Origin: Glycocaulis profundi
GTDB taxonomy: Bacteria > Pseudomonadota > Alphaproteobacteria > Caulobacterales > Maricaulaceae
Length of the DNA: 64,000 nucleotides
Reading direction: 5' to 3'
Assembly: GCA_007050995.1 (NCBI GenBank)
Contig: VJOU01000006.1
Span: 103,619 to 167,618, forward strand
Shown here in pieces: positions 1 through 8,161 of this stretch. A program made the translations under genes and the position numbers. Position 1 is the stretch's first letter, and each line of letters starts with the position of its first letter. The notes beneath the pieces are model-generated. The model worked only from the letters and a program-made list of their open reading frames with translations. It was not told where the DNA came from and searched no databases.

Positions 1-150
1 GGGGCAGCGATGGGTCTCGATCAGCTCGCGGACGATCCCGCGATAGTGCGGCCAGTATTCGGGGCCTTCGGAATAGATCACGAGATTGCGCCGCGCCCGG
101 GGCAGTCCGGTGAAGGCTTCTAGCGCGCGGATCTCCTCCAGAAAGGCCAA
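1..150 (-). CDS. Partial CDP-glycerol glycerophosphotransferase-like protein (N-terminus only)
   Basis: The reverse strand stays open from a TTG at 150 to the window edge, giving about 50 residues. It includes NLVIYSEGPEYWPHYRGI, which resembles the start of proteins related to CDP-glycerol:poly(glycerophosphate) glycerophosphotransferase (a YSEG...YWPH segment). The TTG lies about 3 nt beyond the stop of the upstream nucleotidyltransferase, so the two are probably translationally coupled. Together they suggest transfer of an activated polyol or choline phosphate to a surface glycan. The family call rests on memory of a short motif; the catalytic part is outside the window. Confidence 0.5.
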   Translation of the reverse strand, partial: MAFLEEIRALEAFTGLPRARRNLVIYSEGPEYWPHYRGIVRELIETHRCP

Positions 151-152
151 GG

Positions 153-947
153 TCAGCCCTTCCGCCGGCTTTCGTGCGGCCTCCAGAACGCGGCGAGCTC
201 GCCGCGCGCGTGCATGGCTTCGTAGAATTCGAGGTCCTGCACGGTGTCCACTTCCAGCCAGCCGCCATCGGTCATGGCCGCCGTAATGGGCAGGCCGGTC
301 TCGATCAGCCCGGTCAGGAAGCGGGTCATGAACATCTGGCCGAATTCGCGCCCGTCATAGGCCGCGTCCCGGTCCAGCCCGTCGTAAAAGGCCAGAACCT
401 CGCGCTGGGCGGCGGCGGCGAACCGCGTCAGACCCACGTACTGGCCCTCGATCTCGTCATAGCCGCGGGGTTTGCGGCCGATCTCGCGCAGCGTGCCGTC
501 GGAGTTGAGACGCAGGGTCTCGGCGTCCGACAGCGGGTCGTCCATGCGCGCCGACCACAGGGCGCGCCAGTCACGGTCGATGGCGGTCGCGGCGGGACCG
601 GGCGCGTCGATCAGGGACTGCAGCACCCGCGGCTCGTACACGATGTCCGAATAACCCACGATCAGGTCCTGAGACCCGTCGAACAGTTCGCGGGCGCAGA
701 ACAGGCTCTCCACCATGTTGGTGGTCGCGAAACGGCTGTTGTGAAGACGGCGCGTGCCCCAGCCCTCGAGCCGGTCCGCCGCGTAGCCGGTGACGAGGGT
801 GACGTCGTCCAGGCCGCAGGCGCTCAGGGAGTCGAACTGATGGCCCAGAAGCGGCGCGCCCAGAAGCTCGACGAGGCATTTCGGCCGGTCATCGGTGAAC
901 GGCCGCAGGCGCGTGCCCTGGCCCGCGCACAGCAGAACTGCCCTCAT
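153..947 (-). CDS. NTP-transferase family protein, LicC-like (phosphocholine/sugar-phosphate nucleotidyltransferase)
   Basis: This 264-residue protein has the nucleotidyltransferase signature AGQGTRLRP at residues 8-16, followed by RPKCLVEL at 21-28. These form the NTP-binding loop and the lysine that contacts the alpha phosphate. The compact size and the acidic centre resemble LicC-type phosphocholine cytidylyltransferases and short sugar-1-phosphate nucleotidyltransferases, which make CDP- or NDP-activated head groups in the cytoplasm. The start ATG at 945-947 is preceded by an AAAGG-type ribosome site. The downstream CDP-glycerol-transferase-like gene favours a CDP-activated substrate, but the actual substrate cannot be read from sequence. 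Confidence 0.75.
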   Translation of the reverse strand: MRAVLLCAGQGTRLRPFTDDRPKCLVELLGAPLLGHQFDSLSACGLDDVTLVTGYAADRLEGWGTRRLHNSRFATTNMVESLFCARELFDGSQDLIVGYSDIVYEPRVLQSLIDAPGPAATAIDRDWRALWSARMDDPLSDAETLRLNSDGTLREIGRKPRGYDEIEGQYVGLTRFAAAAQREVLAFYDGLDRDAAYDGREFGQMFMTRFLTGLIETGLPITAAMTDGGWLEVDTVQDLEFYEAMHARGELAAFWRPHESRRKG

Positions 948-1011
948 GCGTATCGCCTTTCCGGCCAGCGTCCGCGCCCGGTTTTCAGGGCGGATCCCTT
1001 CGCGACGCGCG

Positions 1012-1227
1012 TCAGGAAGGAATGTTTTCCTGATCGGCCGTGCCGCGGCGGAAGACCCGCATGATGCGGTGATAATACTTCTTCAGCGTGAAATAGATGG
1101 CCGCGAAGAAGCCCATGATGGCGGACGTGACCGCCGCTCCGGTGGCCGGGTCCAGATAGGCGTGGGCCGGCGCGGTGACCAGAAGGGTCGCAGCCGCTCC
1201 GAGTGCGATAGCCTCGAGCCTCGTCAT
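1012..1227 (-). CDS. Small exported/membrane protein with YLDPATG motif
   Basis: A 71-residue protein with a perfect AGGAGG ribosome site 7 nt before its ATG. Residues 5-23 form a signal peptide ending in APAHA, so the mature protein would begin YLDPATGAA. A single membrane segment (about 30-46) and a basic tail (KKYYHRIMRVFRR) follow. Small proteins starting YLDPGTG occur near polysaccharide genes in many proteobacteria, but I know no function for them. It lies upstream of the LicC-like gene on the same strand, 64 nt away, so it may head that transcription unit. Confidence 0.7.
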   Translation of the reverse strand: MTRLEAIALGAAATLLVTAPAHAYLDPATGAAVTSAIMGFFAAIYFTLKKYYHRIMRVFRRGTADQENIPS

Positions 1228-1279
1228 GGTGGTTCCTCCTCCGCGTGCGCGGCCCGTCGGCGGGCATCGGCGCGGAATC

Positions 1280-1317
1280 GCGGTTTATGTGTCACGCATT
1301 GCGGTTTATGTGTCGCG
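1280..1317. repeat. Pair of direct repeats with 21-bp period, possible operator
   Basis: GCGGTTTATGTGTCACG (from 1280) and GCGGTTTATGTGTCGCG (from 1301) differ at one base and are offset by exactly 21 bp, two helical turns. They lie between the divergent small exported protein and RNase D genes. They may be a tandem site for a dimeric regulator; which gene they serve is unknown. Confidence 0.5.
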
Positions 1318-1467
1318 AAACTGTCGCCAGACTGTCATCTTGTCAAGAATCTCAATTTAGCGGCGAGCAGCGGCCCTGCCGTCGCCTCGGGGGTGCGTCC
1401 GCCTTGATCGCAGGACCGTGGGGGGCTATGCGCTGCATCTGAGCGCGCATGCGAAAGGCATCCACCC

Positions 1468-2082
1468 ATGACCATCCATCTTCACCGAGGCGACCTGCCC
1501 GCCGGGCTCGATCTGGGCGCCCGGGTGGCCGTGGACACCGAGACGCTCGGACTGTCGCTGGTGCGCGATCCGCTGTGCGTGGTCCAGCTTTCGGCGGGCG
1601 ACGGCGACGCCCACGTGGTCCAGATGGACCGGTCCGGCTATGACTGCCCCAATCTGAAGGCGCTGCTGGCCGACACCGGGGTGGAGAAGATCTTCCATTT
1701 CGCCCGCTTCGACGTGGCGATGATCCGCAGATGGCTGGGCATCGACTGCGCGCCGGTCTTCTGCACCAAGATCGCGTCGAAACTGTCGCGCACCTACACC
1801 GACCGCCACGGTCTGAAGGACGTGGTGCGCGAGATCGCGGGCGTGGAGATCTCCAAGCAGCAGCAGAGCTCGGACTGGGGCGCGGAGACGCTGTCCGAAG
1901 CCCAGCTGGCCTATGCGGCGTCCGACGTGCTGCACCTTCACGCGGTGGCCGACGGCCTCGCCGTCATGCTCGAGCGCGAGGGCCGGACGGCGCTGGCGCG
2001 GGCCTGTTTCGACTTCCTGCCCCACCGCGCGGCGCTCGATCTTGAAGGCTGGGACGAGGCGGACATCTTCGCGCACAGCTGA
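1468..2082 (+). CDS. rnd: Ribonuclease D-like 3'-5' exonuclease (short form)
   Basis: The 204-residue protein is a DEDDy exonuclease domain. DTET at 23-26 gives the first Asp and Glu, HFARFD at 77-82 gives the second Asp, and Y149 with D153 (YAASD) completes the metal-binding set. It lacks the HRDC domains of E. coli RNase D (about 375 aa), which is normal for the alphaproteobacterial short form. The expected role is 3' trimming of tRNA precursors and other structured RNAs in the cytoplasm. An AAAGG site precedes the ATG. It sits just before lptC, as is usual in this class. Confidence 0.9.
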   Translation: MTIHLHRGDLPAGLDLGARVAVDTETLGLSLVRDPLCVVQLSAGDGDAHVVQMDRSGYDCPNLKALLADTGVEKIFHFARFDVAMIRRWLGIDCAPVFCTKIASKLSRTYTDRHGLKDVVREIAGVEISKQQQSSDWGAETLSEAQLAYAASDVLHLHAVADGLAVMLEREGRTALARACFDFLPHRAALDLEGWDEADIFAHS

Positions 2083-2143
2083 TCCGCGCCTTGAAAACGC
2101 CCCGCGGCGCGGCCATCACTGATCTGAGAAGCCGGAGCGCGCC

Positions 2144-2827
2144 ATGACCGCCGCCAGCCCCACCGCCGCGATCGCCGCGGGCGCCTCCCGCGCCCGGTCG
2201 CTTCCGCGCGCCATGGCGGCCGCGCGGCGGCGCACCCGCTTCGTGGGCGTGCTGCGCGTCGTCCTGATCGCCGCTCTGATCGCGGTGGGGGGACAGGCGC
2301 TGGTGCGCATCCTGGCGGACACGCGCGAGACCGCGGGCGACGCGCTGTCGCCCGTCGGAGAAAGCGAGCGGATCGTGAACGCCCGCTTCACCGGCCGCGA
2401 TCAGGACGGGCAGTCCTTCGTGATCACCTCGGACGCCGCCGAACGGCGCGGCGGGGTGATCGGCGGGCGCGCCGAGCTCGACAATCCGCGGCTGGACTAC
2501 GCGATGCTGCTGGGCGAGGCGCTGGGCGGCTCCGAAGCGCTGGCGAACGCGGGCACTTACGACGAGGCGACCCGGACGCTGCACCTGGACAGCTCGGTGC
2601 GGCTGAACACCCGCGACGGCTACATGTTCCGCACCGAGAGCGCGAGCGTCGATCTTGTGAACGCGCGCATATTCGGGGACGATCCGATCCAGGCCCGCGC
2701 GCCCTGGGGGCAGGTGCGCGCCAATGGCTTCTCGATCGAGGATCGGGGCCGCAAGGTGCTCTTCTCCGGCGGCGTGACGATGCGGCTGGAACGGTCCGGC
2801 GCAGGGCGCGGGTCCGTCGATGAATGA
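2144..2827 (+). CDS. lptC: LPS export ABC transporter periplasmic protein LptC
   Basis: A 227-residue protein with a basic N-terminus, one membrane anchor at about 34-50, and a periplasmic domain of the LptC/OstA-like beta-jellyroll type. LptC takes LPS from the LptB2FG transporter and passes it to LptA. The assignment rests on topology, length and its position directly before lptA and lptB. Its stop overlaps the lptA start by 8 nt, so the two are translationally coupled. Confidence 0.85.
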   Translation: MTAASPTAAIAAGASRARSLPRAMAAARRRTRFVGVLRVVLIAALIAVGGQALVRILADTRETAGDALSPVGESERIVNARFTGRDQDGQSFVITSDAAERRGGVIGGRAELDNPRLDYAMLLGEALGGSEALANAGTYDEATRTLHLDSSVRLNTRDGYMFRTESASVDLVNARIFGDDPIQARAPWGQVRANGFSIEDRGRKVLFSGGVTMRLERSGAGRGSVDE

Positions 2828-3473
2828 GGCGAAAGGAATGACCGCGATCATGAAATGTCTCGCCCCCGCCGCTCTGGCGGCCCTGCTGCTGGGGTCGGCG
2901 GCCGCCGCCCAGCCCGCCGGCTACACCGATGTCAGCGCTCAGGACGCCGAATATGACGAGGAGGCCGGGATCGGCCGGCTCCGCGGCGACGTGAACGTCA
3001 TTCAGGACGGCACGCGCCTGCGCGCGGACGAGGCGGACGTGTATTTCTCGACGGCGGAGGGCGGCGCGCGCGAGATCACCCGCGTGGACGCCCGCGGCGA
3101 GGTCTTCTACGTCACCGCCGCGGAGATCGCGCGCGGCGACCGGGGCAGCTATGACGTCGCCACCGAGACCGTCACCCTGATCGGCGACGTGGTGATCACG
3201 CAGGGCTGCAACGTCTCGACCGGCCAGCGGCTGGTCTCGAACATGCAGACCGGCGTCTCCCAGCTTTACGGGTCGGCGGACGGCTCGGGCGGCGGCCGGG
3301 TGCGCTCGCTGTTCGTGTCCGGCGACCAGGCCCGGGCGGAGACCGGCGACTGCCCCCGCCCGGAGATCCCCGGCGACGGCCCCATCGCCTTCGAGCCGGT
3401 CGACATCGACGAGGACGCCGACATCGAGCTGGACGAGGACGGCCTGACCGAGCGTTTCGGCGATCCCGACTGA
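2820..3473 (+). CDS. lptA: LPS transport periplasmic protein LptA
   Basis: A 217-residue secreted protein with a signal peptide (about residues 11-30, ending SAAAAQ) and an OstA/LptA jellyroll. The repeated patterns GIGRLRGDVNVIQDG, LRADEADVYF and VTLIGDVVITQG are typical of the family. LptA forms the periplasmic bridge carrying LPS to LptD. The C-terminal 30 residues are very acidic, a lineage-specific extension. An internal ATG at 2850, directly before the signal peptide, is an alternative start. It is coupled to lptC by an 8-nt overlap and followed after about 80 nt by lptB. Confidence 0.88.
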   Translation: MNEAKGMTAIMKCLAPAALAALLLGSAAAAQPAGYTDVSAQDAEYDEEAGIGRLRGDVNVIQDGTRLRADEADVYFSTAEGGAREITRVDARGEVFYVTAAEIARGDRGSYDVATETVTLIGDVVITQGCNVSTGQRLVSNMQTGVSQLYGSADGSGGGRVRSLFVSGDQARAETGDCPRPEIPGDGPIAFEPVDIDEDADIELDEDGLTERFGDPD

Positions 3474-3555
3474 TCCTGCGCGATGCCGACGACCTTAAAG
3501 CCGCCGCCCCCCGCCGGGCGGCGCTTCACCAATTCTTAGGCCGGAGCTTCTAACC

Positions 3556-4329
3556 ATGGAACAAACGACGGGGATCATGGTGAACGAGGCGGAGCGCGCG
3601 CGTGCCGGGGCCGGGGGGCTCCAGGTGGAGTCTCTGGGCAAGGCCTATGGCCGGCGCACGGTCGTCAAGGACGTCTCGGTCTCCCTGCAGCGCGGCGAGG
3701 TCGCGGGTCTGCTGGGACCGAACGGCGCGGGCAAGACCACCTGCTTTTACATGATCACCGGCCTGATCGCGGCCGACCACGGGAAGATCATGCTCGATGG
3801 CGAGGACATCACCCGGTTTCCCATGTACCAGCGCGCGCGTCTGGGCATCGGCTACCTGCCGCAGGAAGCCTCGATCTTCCGCGGCATGACGGTGGCCGAG
3901 AACGTGGAGGCCGTCGCCGAGATCGTCGAGCCCAGCCGCAAGGCCCGCAAGGCCATTGTCGAGGAACTGCTGAGCGAGCTGAACGTCGACCACCTGCGCG
4001 ATTCCCCCGCCATGGCCCTGTCGGGCGGCGAGCGCCGCCGGGTGGAGATCGCCCGCGCGCTGGCCACGCGGCCCAGCTTCATGCTGCTCGACGAGCCCTT
4101 CGCGGGCATCGACCCGCTGGCCATCGCCGACATCCGCCAGCTCATCGTGTTCCTGAAGGAGCGCGGCATCGGCATCCTGATCACCGATCACAATGTCCGC
4201 GAAACGCTAGAGATCACCGACCGCGCCACGATCATCTCCGATGGAGAGGTCCTGTTCGAGGGGCCGCCCGACGCGGTGCGCTCCGACCCCAATGTCCGCC
4301 GGGTGTATCTCGGCGAGAACTACCAGTAG
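3556..4329 (+). CDS. lptB: LPS export ABC transporter ATP-binding protein LptB
   Basis: A 257-residue ABC ATPase: Walker A GPNGAGKTT near 54-62, signature LSGGERRRVEIARAL from 155, Walker B MLLDE at 176-180 and the switch histidine at 212 (TDHNV). LptB dimers power extraction of LPS from the inner membrane by LptFG, which are not in this window. A GGAGC ribosome site lies 8 nt before the ATG. The gene is 8 nt upstream of rpoN, an order conserved across alpha- and gammaproteobacteria. Confidence 0.95.
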   Translation: MEQTTGIMVNEAERARAGAGGLQVESLGKAYGRRTVVKDVSVSLQRGEVAGLLGPNGAGKTTCFYMITGLIAADHGKIMLDGEDITRFPMYQRARLGIGYLPQEASIFRGMTVAENVEAVAEIVEPSRKARKAIVEELLSELNVDHLRDSPAMALSGGERRRVEIARALATRPSFMLLDEPFAGIDPLAIADIRQLIVFLKERGIGILITDHNVRETLEITDRATIISDGEVLFEGPPDAVRSDPNVRRVYLGENYQ

Positions 4330-4337
4330 GGGTCGCG

Positions 4338-5831
4338 ATGGCGGGGCTGGGCCAGAAACTCGAGGCGCGCCAGGGACAGGGTCTGGTCATGACCCCCCAG
4401 CTGCAGCAGGCGATCAAGCTGCTGCAGCTGAACAATATCGAGCTGGCCGAATTCGTCGAAGCCGAGCTCGAGCGCAATCCCCTGCTCGAACGCGACGACC
4501 GCCCCGATCCCGGCGATGAGCCGGACCGCGCCGAGGCGGCGGCCAAGTCTTCCGACGAGCTGAGCTTCGACGCGCCCGGCAAGGCGGACGAGGCGCTCGA
4601 TGCCGACAAGGAGGCGATGTATTCCGATTCCGCCTCGGACATGGCGGGCGGCGCGGGCGAGGCCTCCGGCCACTGGACCGGCGCGGGCTCGGGCGGCTCG
4701 TTCGAGGGCGGCGGGGATTACGATGCCGCGGCCAACACCTCGCGGGCCAAGACCCTGCACGAGCATCTGCACGACCAGCTCGCCGAACTGCCCCTGACCC
4801 CGGCCGACCGGATGATCGCCGCCCACCTGATCGATCTGGCCGAGGACGACGGCTACATGCGCGCCGATCTGGGCGAGACCGCCGAGCGGCTGGGCGTGAC
4901 CCGCGCCGAGGTCGAGGCCCTGCTCGACCGCCTGCAGCAGTTCGAGCCCGCCGGCGTGATGGCCCGCGACCTGCCTGAATGCCTCGCCCTGCAGCTGCGC
5001 GAGAAGGACCGGCTCGACCCGGCCATGGCCGCGCTGGTGGACAATCTGCTGCTGCTGGCGAAGCACGACTATCCGGCGCTGAAATCTGTCTGCGGCGTGG
5101 ACGGCGAGGACCTCGACGACATGATCGCCGAGCTGCGCCGCCTGACCCCCAAGCCGGGCCTGGCCTTCGGCGCGGACAACACCCGCGCCGTGGAGCCCGA
5201 CGTGAGCGTGCGCGAGCGCCCGGACGGCTCGTGGGCGGTGGAGCTGAACACCGAGACCCTGCCCCGCGTGCTGGTCAACAACCGCTACGCCGCCCAGATC
5301 TCCCGCGGCGCGCGCAGCGAGGCGGACAAGACCTTCATCACCGAGTGCTCGCAGAACGCCTCCTGGCTGGTCAAAAGCCTCGACCAGCGCGCGCGCACCA
5401 TCCTGAAGGTTTCCAGCGAGATCGTGCGCCAGCAGGACGCCTTTCTGGCCAAGGGCGTGGCCTGGCTGCGGCCGCTGAACCTGAAGACCGTGGCCGACGC
5501 GGTGGGCATGCACGAGTCCACCGTCAGCCGGGTGACCTCCAACAAGTATGTCGCCACCCCGCGCGGCCTGTTCGAACTGAAATACTTCTTCACCTCCTCG
5601 ATCGCCTCCGCGGACGGCGGCGAGGCCTACTCGGCCGAGGCCGTGCGCTTCCGCATCAAGGCGATGATCCAGTCGGAGACCGCCGAGGAGGTGCTCAGCG
5701 ACGACGCCATCGTCGACCGCCTGCTGTCGGACGGCATCGAGATCGCCCGGCGCACCGTGGCGAAATACCGCGAGGCGATGAACATCCCCTCCTCGGTCCA
5801 GCGCCGCCGGATGATGAAACGGGCGGGCTGA
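4338..5831 (+). CDS. rpoN: RNA polymerase sigma-54 factor
   Basis: A 497-residue sigma-54 with all expected parts. The Gln/Leu-rich activator-interacting region I is at the N-terminus (TPQLQQAIKLLQLNNIELAE). An acidic, Gly/Ala-rich linker lies at about 50-135, followed by the core-binding region. The DNA-binding domain ends in the RpoN box ARRTVAKYRE at 470-479, which reads the -24 element. It directs enhancer-dependent transcription, for example of nitrogen and flagellar genes. AGGGG precedes the start by 5 nt, and the gene follows lptB closely. Confidence 0.97.
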   Translation: MAGLGQKLEARQGQGLVMTPQLQQAIKLLQLNNIELAEFVEAELERNPLLERDDRPDPGDEPDRAEAAAKSSDELSFDAPGKADEALDADKEAMYSDSASDMAGGAGEASGHWTGAGSGGSFEGGGDYDAAANTSRAKTLHEHLHDQLAELPLTPADRMIAAHLIDLAEDDGYMRADLGETAERLGVTRAEVEALLDRLQQFEPAGVMARDLPECLALQLREKDRLDPAMAALVDNLLLLAKHDYPALKSVCGVDGEDLDDMIAELRRLTPKPGLAFGADNTRAVEPDVSVRERPDGSWAVELNTETLPRVLVNNRYAAQISRGARSEADKTFITECSQNASWLVKSLDQRARTILKVSSEIVRQQDAFLAKGVAWLRPLNLKTVADAVGMHESTVSRVTSNKYVATPRGLFELKYFFTSSIASADGGEAYSAEAVRFRIKAMIQSETAEEVLSDDAIVDRLLSDGIEIARRTVAKYREAMNIPSSVQRRRMMKRAG

Positions 5832-5871
5832 GCGGGGCCGGTCAAGCGTGTCTTTCGTGCAATTGTCAAGA

Positions 5872-5924
5872 TTGACGGGTGCTCTCCCAGACCGATACCG
5901 TCATGGAGCCTCATGTCCATGAGG
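5872..5924 (+). promoter_or_regulatory. Candidate promoter and adjacent dyad upstream of hpf
   Basis: TTGACG (5872-5877) and GATACC (5894-5899) are 16 bp apart, resembling a housekeeping promoter. Just downstream, CCTCATG-TC-CATGAGG (5909-5924) is a perfect 7-bp inverted repeat, suitably placed for an operator at the transcription start. Both are visible in the sequence; the function is inferred. Confidence 0.4.
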
Positions 5925-5999
5925 TTGGCCGCGCGTTCCGATGCGAGGGCCTGACACAGGCTCTTCGCGCCGGGCGCGCCCGCGGCAGATGGAGCACCC

Positions 6000-6641
6000 A
6001 TGCAAATTCAATTCGTGTCCAAGGGAATCGACGTCTCCCCCGCCCTCCGTGAGCGTATCGAGGGCCGCGTGGAGGACGGCACGGCGAAGTATTTCAGCCG
6101 TCCCGGCGAGGCTTACGTGGTCGCCTACAAGGAAGGCCATGGCTTCAAGGTGGACTGCTCGGTGCACCTTCCCTCCGGCGCGTTCCTGCAGGCTTCGGGC
6201 GATGGCGGCGACGCCTACGCCGCCGCTGAAGCCGCCGTGCAGCATCTGGAGAAACGGCTGCGGCGCTACAAGCGCCGGCTCAAGGACCATCAGGCGGACA
6301 ACAAGTCCGTCCTGCCCGCCGAGGAGACCCCCATCACCGTGCTGCGCGGCGCCCCGCGCGACCATGACTGGGGCGACGAGGACGAGGACGTCATTGAGGA
6401 CGACGGGGGCGCGGAAGGCGGCTCCGAGCCCGTCATCGTGGCCGAGACCGTGGGCGAGCTGAAGACCATGACGGTGGGCGCCGCGGTGCTGGAGATGGAC
6501 CTCACGGACTCCCATTTTCTGATGTTCCGCAACGCGTCGACCCAGGCCCTGAACGTGGTCTACCGGCGCCCGGACGGTCATGTGGGGTGGATTGATCCGT
6601 CCCGAAGCGTTAAGGACACCGCCAACGGCGCGGCCCGGTAA
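6000..6641 (+). CDS. hpf: Ribosome hibernation promoting factor, long form
   Basis: A 213-residue long-form HPF. Residues 1-100 form the S30AE domain that binds the 30S decoding centre. An acidic linker (about 118-145, DEDEDVIEDD) follows, then the C-terminal dimerisation domain (HFLMFRNAS...VVYRRPDGHVGWIDPS) that pairs ribosomes into inactive 100S particles in stationary phase. The upstream GGAG lies 6 nt from the ATG. Its position between rpoN and ptsN is the standard arrangement. Confidence 0.93.
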   Translation: MQIQFVSKGIDVSPALRERIEGRVEDGTAKYFSRPGEAYVVAYKEGHGFKVDCSVHLPSGAFLQASGDGGDAYAAAEAAVQHLEKRLRRYKRRLKDHQADNKSVLPAEETPITVLRGAPRDHDWGDEDEDVIEDDGGAEGGSEPVIVAETVGELKTMTVGAAVLEMDLTDSHFLMFRNASTQALNVVYRRPDGHVGWIDPSRSVKDTANGAAR

Positions 6642-6665
6642 AGGCCGCGATGGGGTCCACCCCCG

Positions 6666-6704
6666 CCGGACGCCGCCTCGCGCCATGAGGCGCGCGGCGT
6701 CCGG
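6666..6704 (+). other. Strong stem-loop between hpf and ptsN
   Basis: CCGGACGCCGC (6666-6676) pairs perfectly with GCGGCGTCCGG (6694-6704). Inside, GCGCC and GGCGC form a second 5-bp stem with an ATGA loop and a 3-nt bulge. No T-run follows, so it is more likely an RNA processing or stability element than an intrinsic terminator. Confidence 0.6.
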
Positions 6705-6774
6705 AAGGGGTGCGGACGGGGGAACCTGCAACGCCCGCGCGCGTTTCGCAGGTCCGCTCACGACACAAGGGCGT

Positions 6775-7242
6775 ATGATGGCTCTATCCGATCTCCTCGC
6801 GCCGGGCGGCGCGGTCGCGGACCTTCCCGGCGGCAGCCGCAAGCAGGTCCTGCAGGCCCTGTCCGAGCTGGCGCACAGGACGCTGAACGTTCCGGCACGC
6901 CCCATCCTGGAGGCGGTGATGGAGCGTGAGCGGCTCGGCTCGACCGGGCTGGGCGACGGGGTGGCGATCCCGCACGCCCGCACGCCGCTGGTGGAAAAGA
7001 CCTGCGGGGTTTTCGCCCGGCTCAAGACCCCGGTGGATTTCGACGCCGTGGACGGCCGTCCGGCCGATCTGGTCTTCATGCTGCTCGCGCCCGAAGACGC
7101 CAGCGCGGACCATCTGAAGGCGCTCGCGCGCATCTCGCGCATGTTCCGCCGGGAGGATTTCCGCAAGGCCGTCCGCGCCGCGCCGAATTCGGCGGCGGTC
7201 TACGCCATCCTCGCGGGCGCGGTCCACACCGACGCGGCCTGA
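6775..7242 (+). CDS. ptsN: PTS-Ntr EIIA component (PtsN)
   Basis: A protein of about 155 residues with the EIIA fructose/mannitol fold. The phosphorylated histidine lies in VAIPHAR, followed by the family-typical VDFDAVDGRPADLVFMLL. PtsN ends the nitrogen-related phosphorelay and regulates metabolism by protein contact rather than sugar import. Two adjacent ATGs (6775 and 6778) follow AAGGG at 6767-6771; the second has the better spacing. It ends 3 bp from the convergent isoaspartyl peptidase gene. Confidence 0.93.
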   Translation: MMALSDLLAPGGAVADLPGGSRKQVLQALSELAHRTLNVPARPILEAVMERERLGSTGLGDGVAIPHARTPLVEKTCGVFARLKTPVDFDAVDGRPADLVFMLLAPEDASADHLKALARISRMFRREDFRKAVRAAPNSAAVYAILAGAVHTDAA

Positions 7243-7245
7243 GGC

Positions 7246-8115
7246 CTATTTCACCATCGCCTCGACGCGGCCGTCGGGATGGACCAGCGCGCGCTTCATG
7301 CCCATGGAGTTGTAGAGCGCACTGACATTCCCGGCCGCGTCGATGGCGATGATGCCGCCATCCCCGCCCAGACGCCCCACATCGTCCAGCGCCCCGCGCA
7401 CGGCGTCGTCCAGCCGCGCCCCGGCGTATTTCACCCGCGCGGAGACGTCCGCGGCGGCGTTCGCGCGCATGAACATCTCCCCCTGCCCCGTGCAGGACAC
7501 CGCCACGCGCTCGTCCGCCCAGGTGCCCGAGCCGATGATGGGCGTGTCGCCCACCCGGCCCCAGCGCTTTCTCAGCGTGCCGCCCGTGGAGGTCGCCGCC
7601 GCCAGACGCCCTTCTGAATCCAGCGCCACCGCGCCCACCGTGCCGGTGGCGATCTCCCGGTCGTCGGCCACCGCGGCGGGGGTGTAGTAGGCGTCCGGAT
7701 CCTCCACCCGCTCCAGCCCCTGTTCGCGTGCGAAGGCCGCCGCGCCCGCGCCCGCCAGCAGCACGTGCGGGGTCTTCTCCATCACCGCGCGGGCCGCCCC
7801 GACCGGCGAAATGAAGCCCTCCAGCGCGCTGACCGCCCCGGCTTTGCGGGTGGAGCCCTCCATGATCGAGGCGTCCAGCTCGTAACGCCCGGCCGAATTG
7901 GGCGAGGTGCCCCGCCCGGCCACGTAGAGCCCGGACGCTTCCATGTCGCGCACCATGGCCTCGACCACGTCCAGCGCCGACGCGCCGCCCGACAGCATGG
8001 CTTTGCCGCGTTCGGCCAGCGTGCGCAGGTGGGTGATCTCGGCCTCATAGCCCTTGTCGGCGAGCACGCCCGCGCCGCCGTGAAGGACGAGGGCGGTGGG
8101 ATGGGTCATGGACAT
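7246..8115 (-). CDS. Isoaspartyl peptidase/L-asparaginase (Ntn-hydrolase, T2 family)
   Basis: A 289-residue Ntn-hydrolase precursor. VLHGGAG at the N-terminus and GTVGAVALD around T159 are the family hallmarks. T159 becomes the nucleophile after autocleavage into alpha and beta subunits. TSTGG and GSGTWAD are further conserved segments. It hydrolyses beta-aspartyl dipeptides and L-asparagine. The start at 8115 is chosen because AGGAG lies 8 nt upstream; the long in-frame extension further upstream runs antisense through the MAPEG gene and is not protein-like. Confidence 0.9.
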   Translation of the reverse strand: MSMTHPTALVLHGGAGVLADKGYEAEITHLRTLAERGKAMLSGGASALDVVEAMVRDMEASGLYVAGRGTSPNSAGRYELDASIMEGSTRKAGAVSALEGFISPVGAARAVMEKTPHVLLAGAGAAAFAREQGLERVEDPDAYYTPAAVADDREIATGTVGAVALDSEGRLAAATSTGGTLRKRWGRVGDTPIIGSGTWADERVAVSCTGQGEMFMRANAAADVSARVKYAGARLDDAVRGALDDVGRLGGDGGIIAIDAAGNVSALYNSMGMKRALVHPDGRVEAMVK

Positions 8116-8161
8116 AAGGAACGCTCCTTGATCGCGGCGGCGGGTCGCGCGAGGCTCTAGC

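Noticed and set aside
1275..1351. Two GANTC (CcrM) sites in the rnd upstream region
   Set aside because: GAATC at 1275 and 1347 are visible, but such 5-bp sites are expected by chance and no cell-cycle role can be claimed.
5832..5999. Sigma-54 promoter before hpf
   Set aside because: No GG-N10-GC element with the TGGCAC/TTGC context was found; the region shows a sigma-70-like pair instead.
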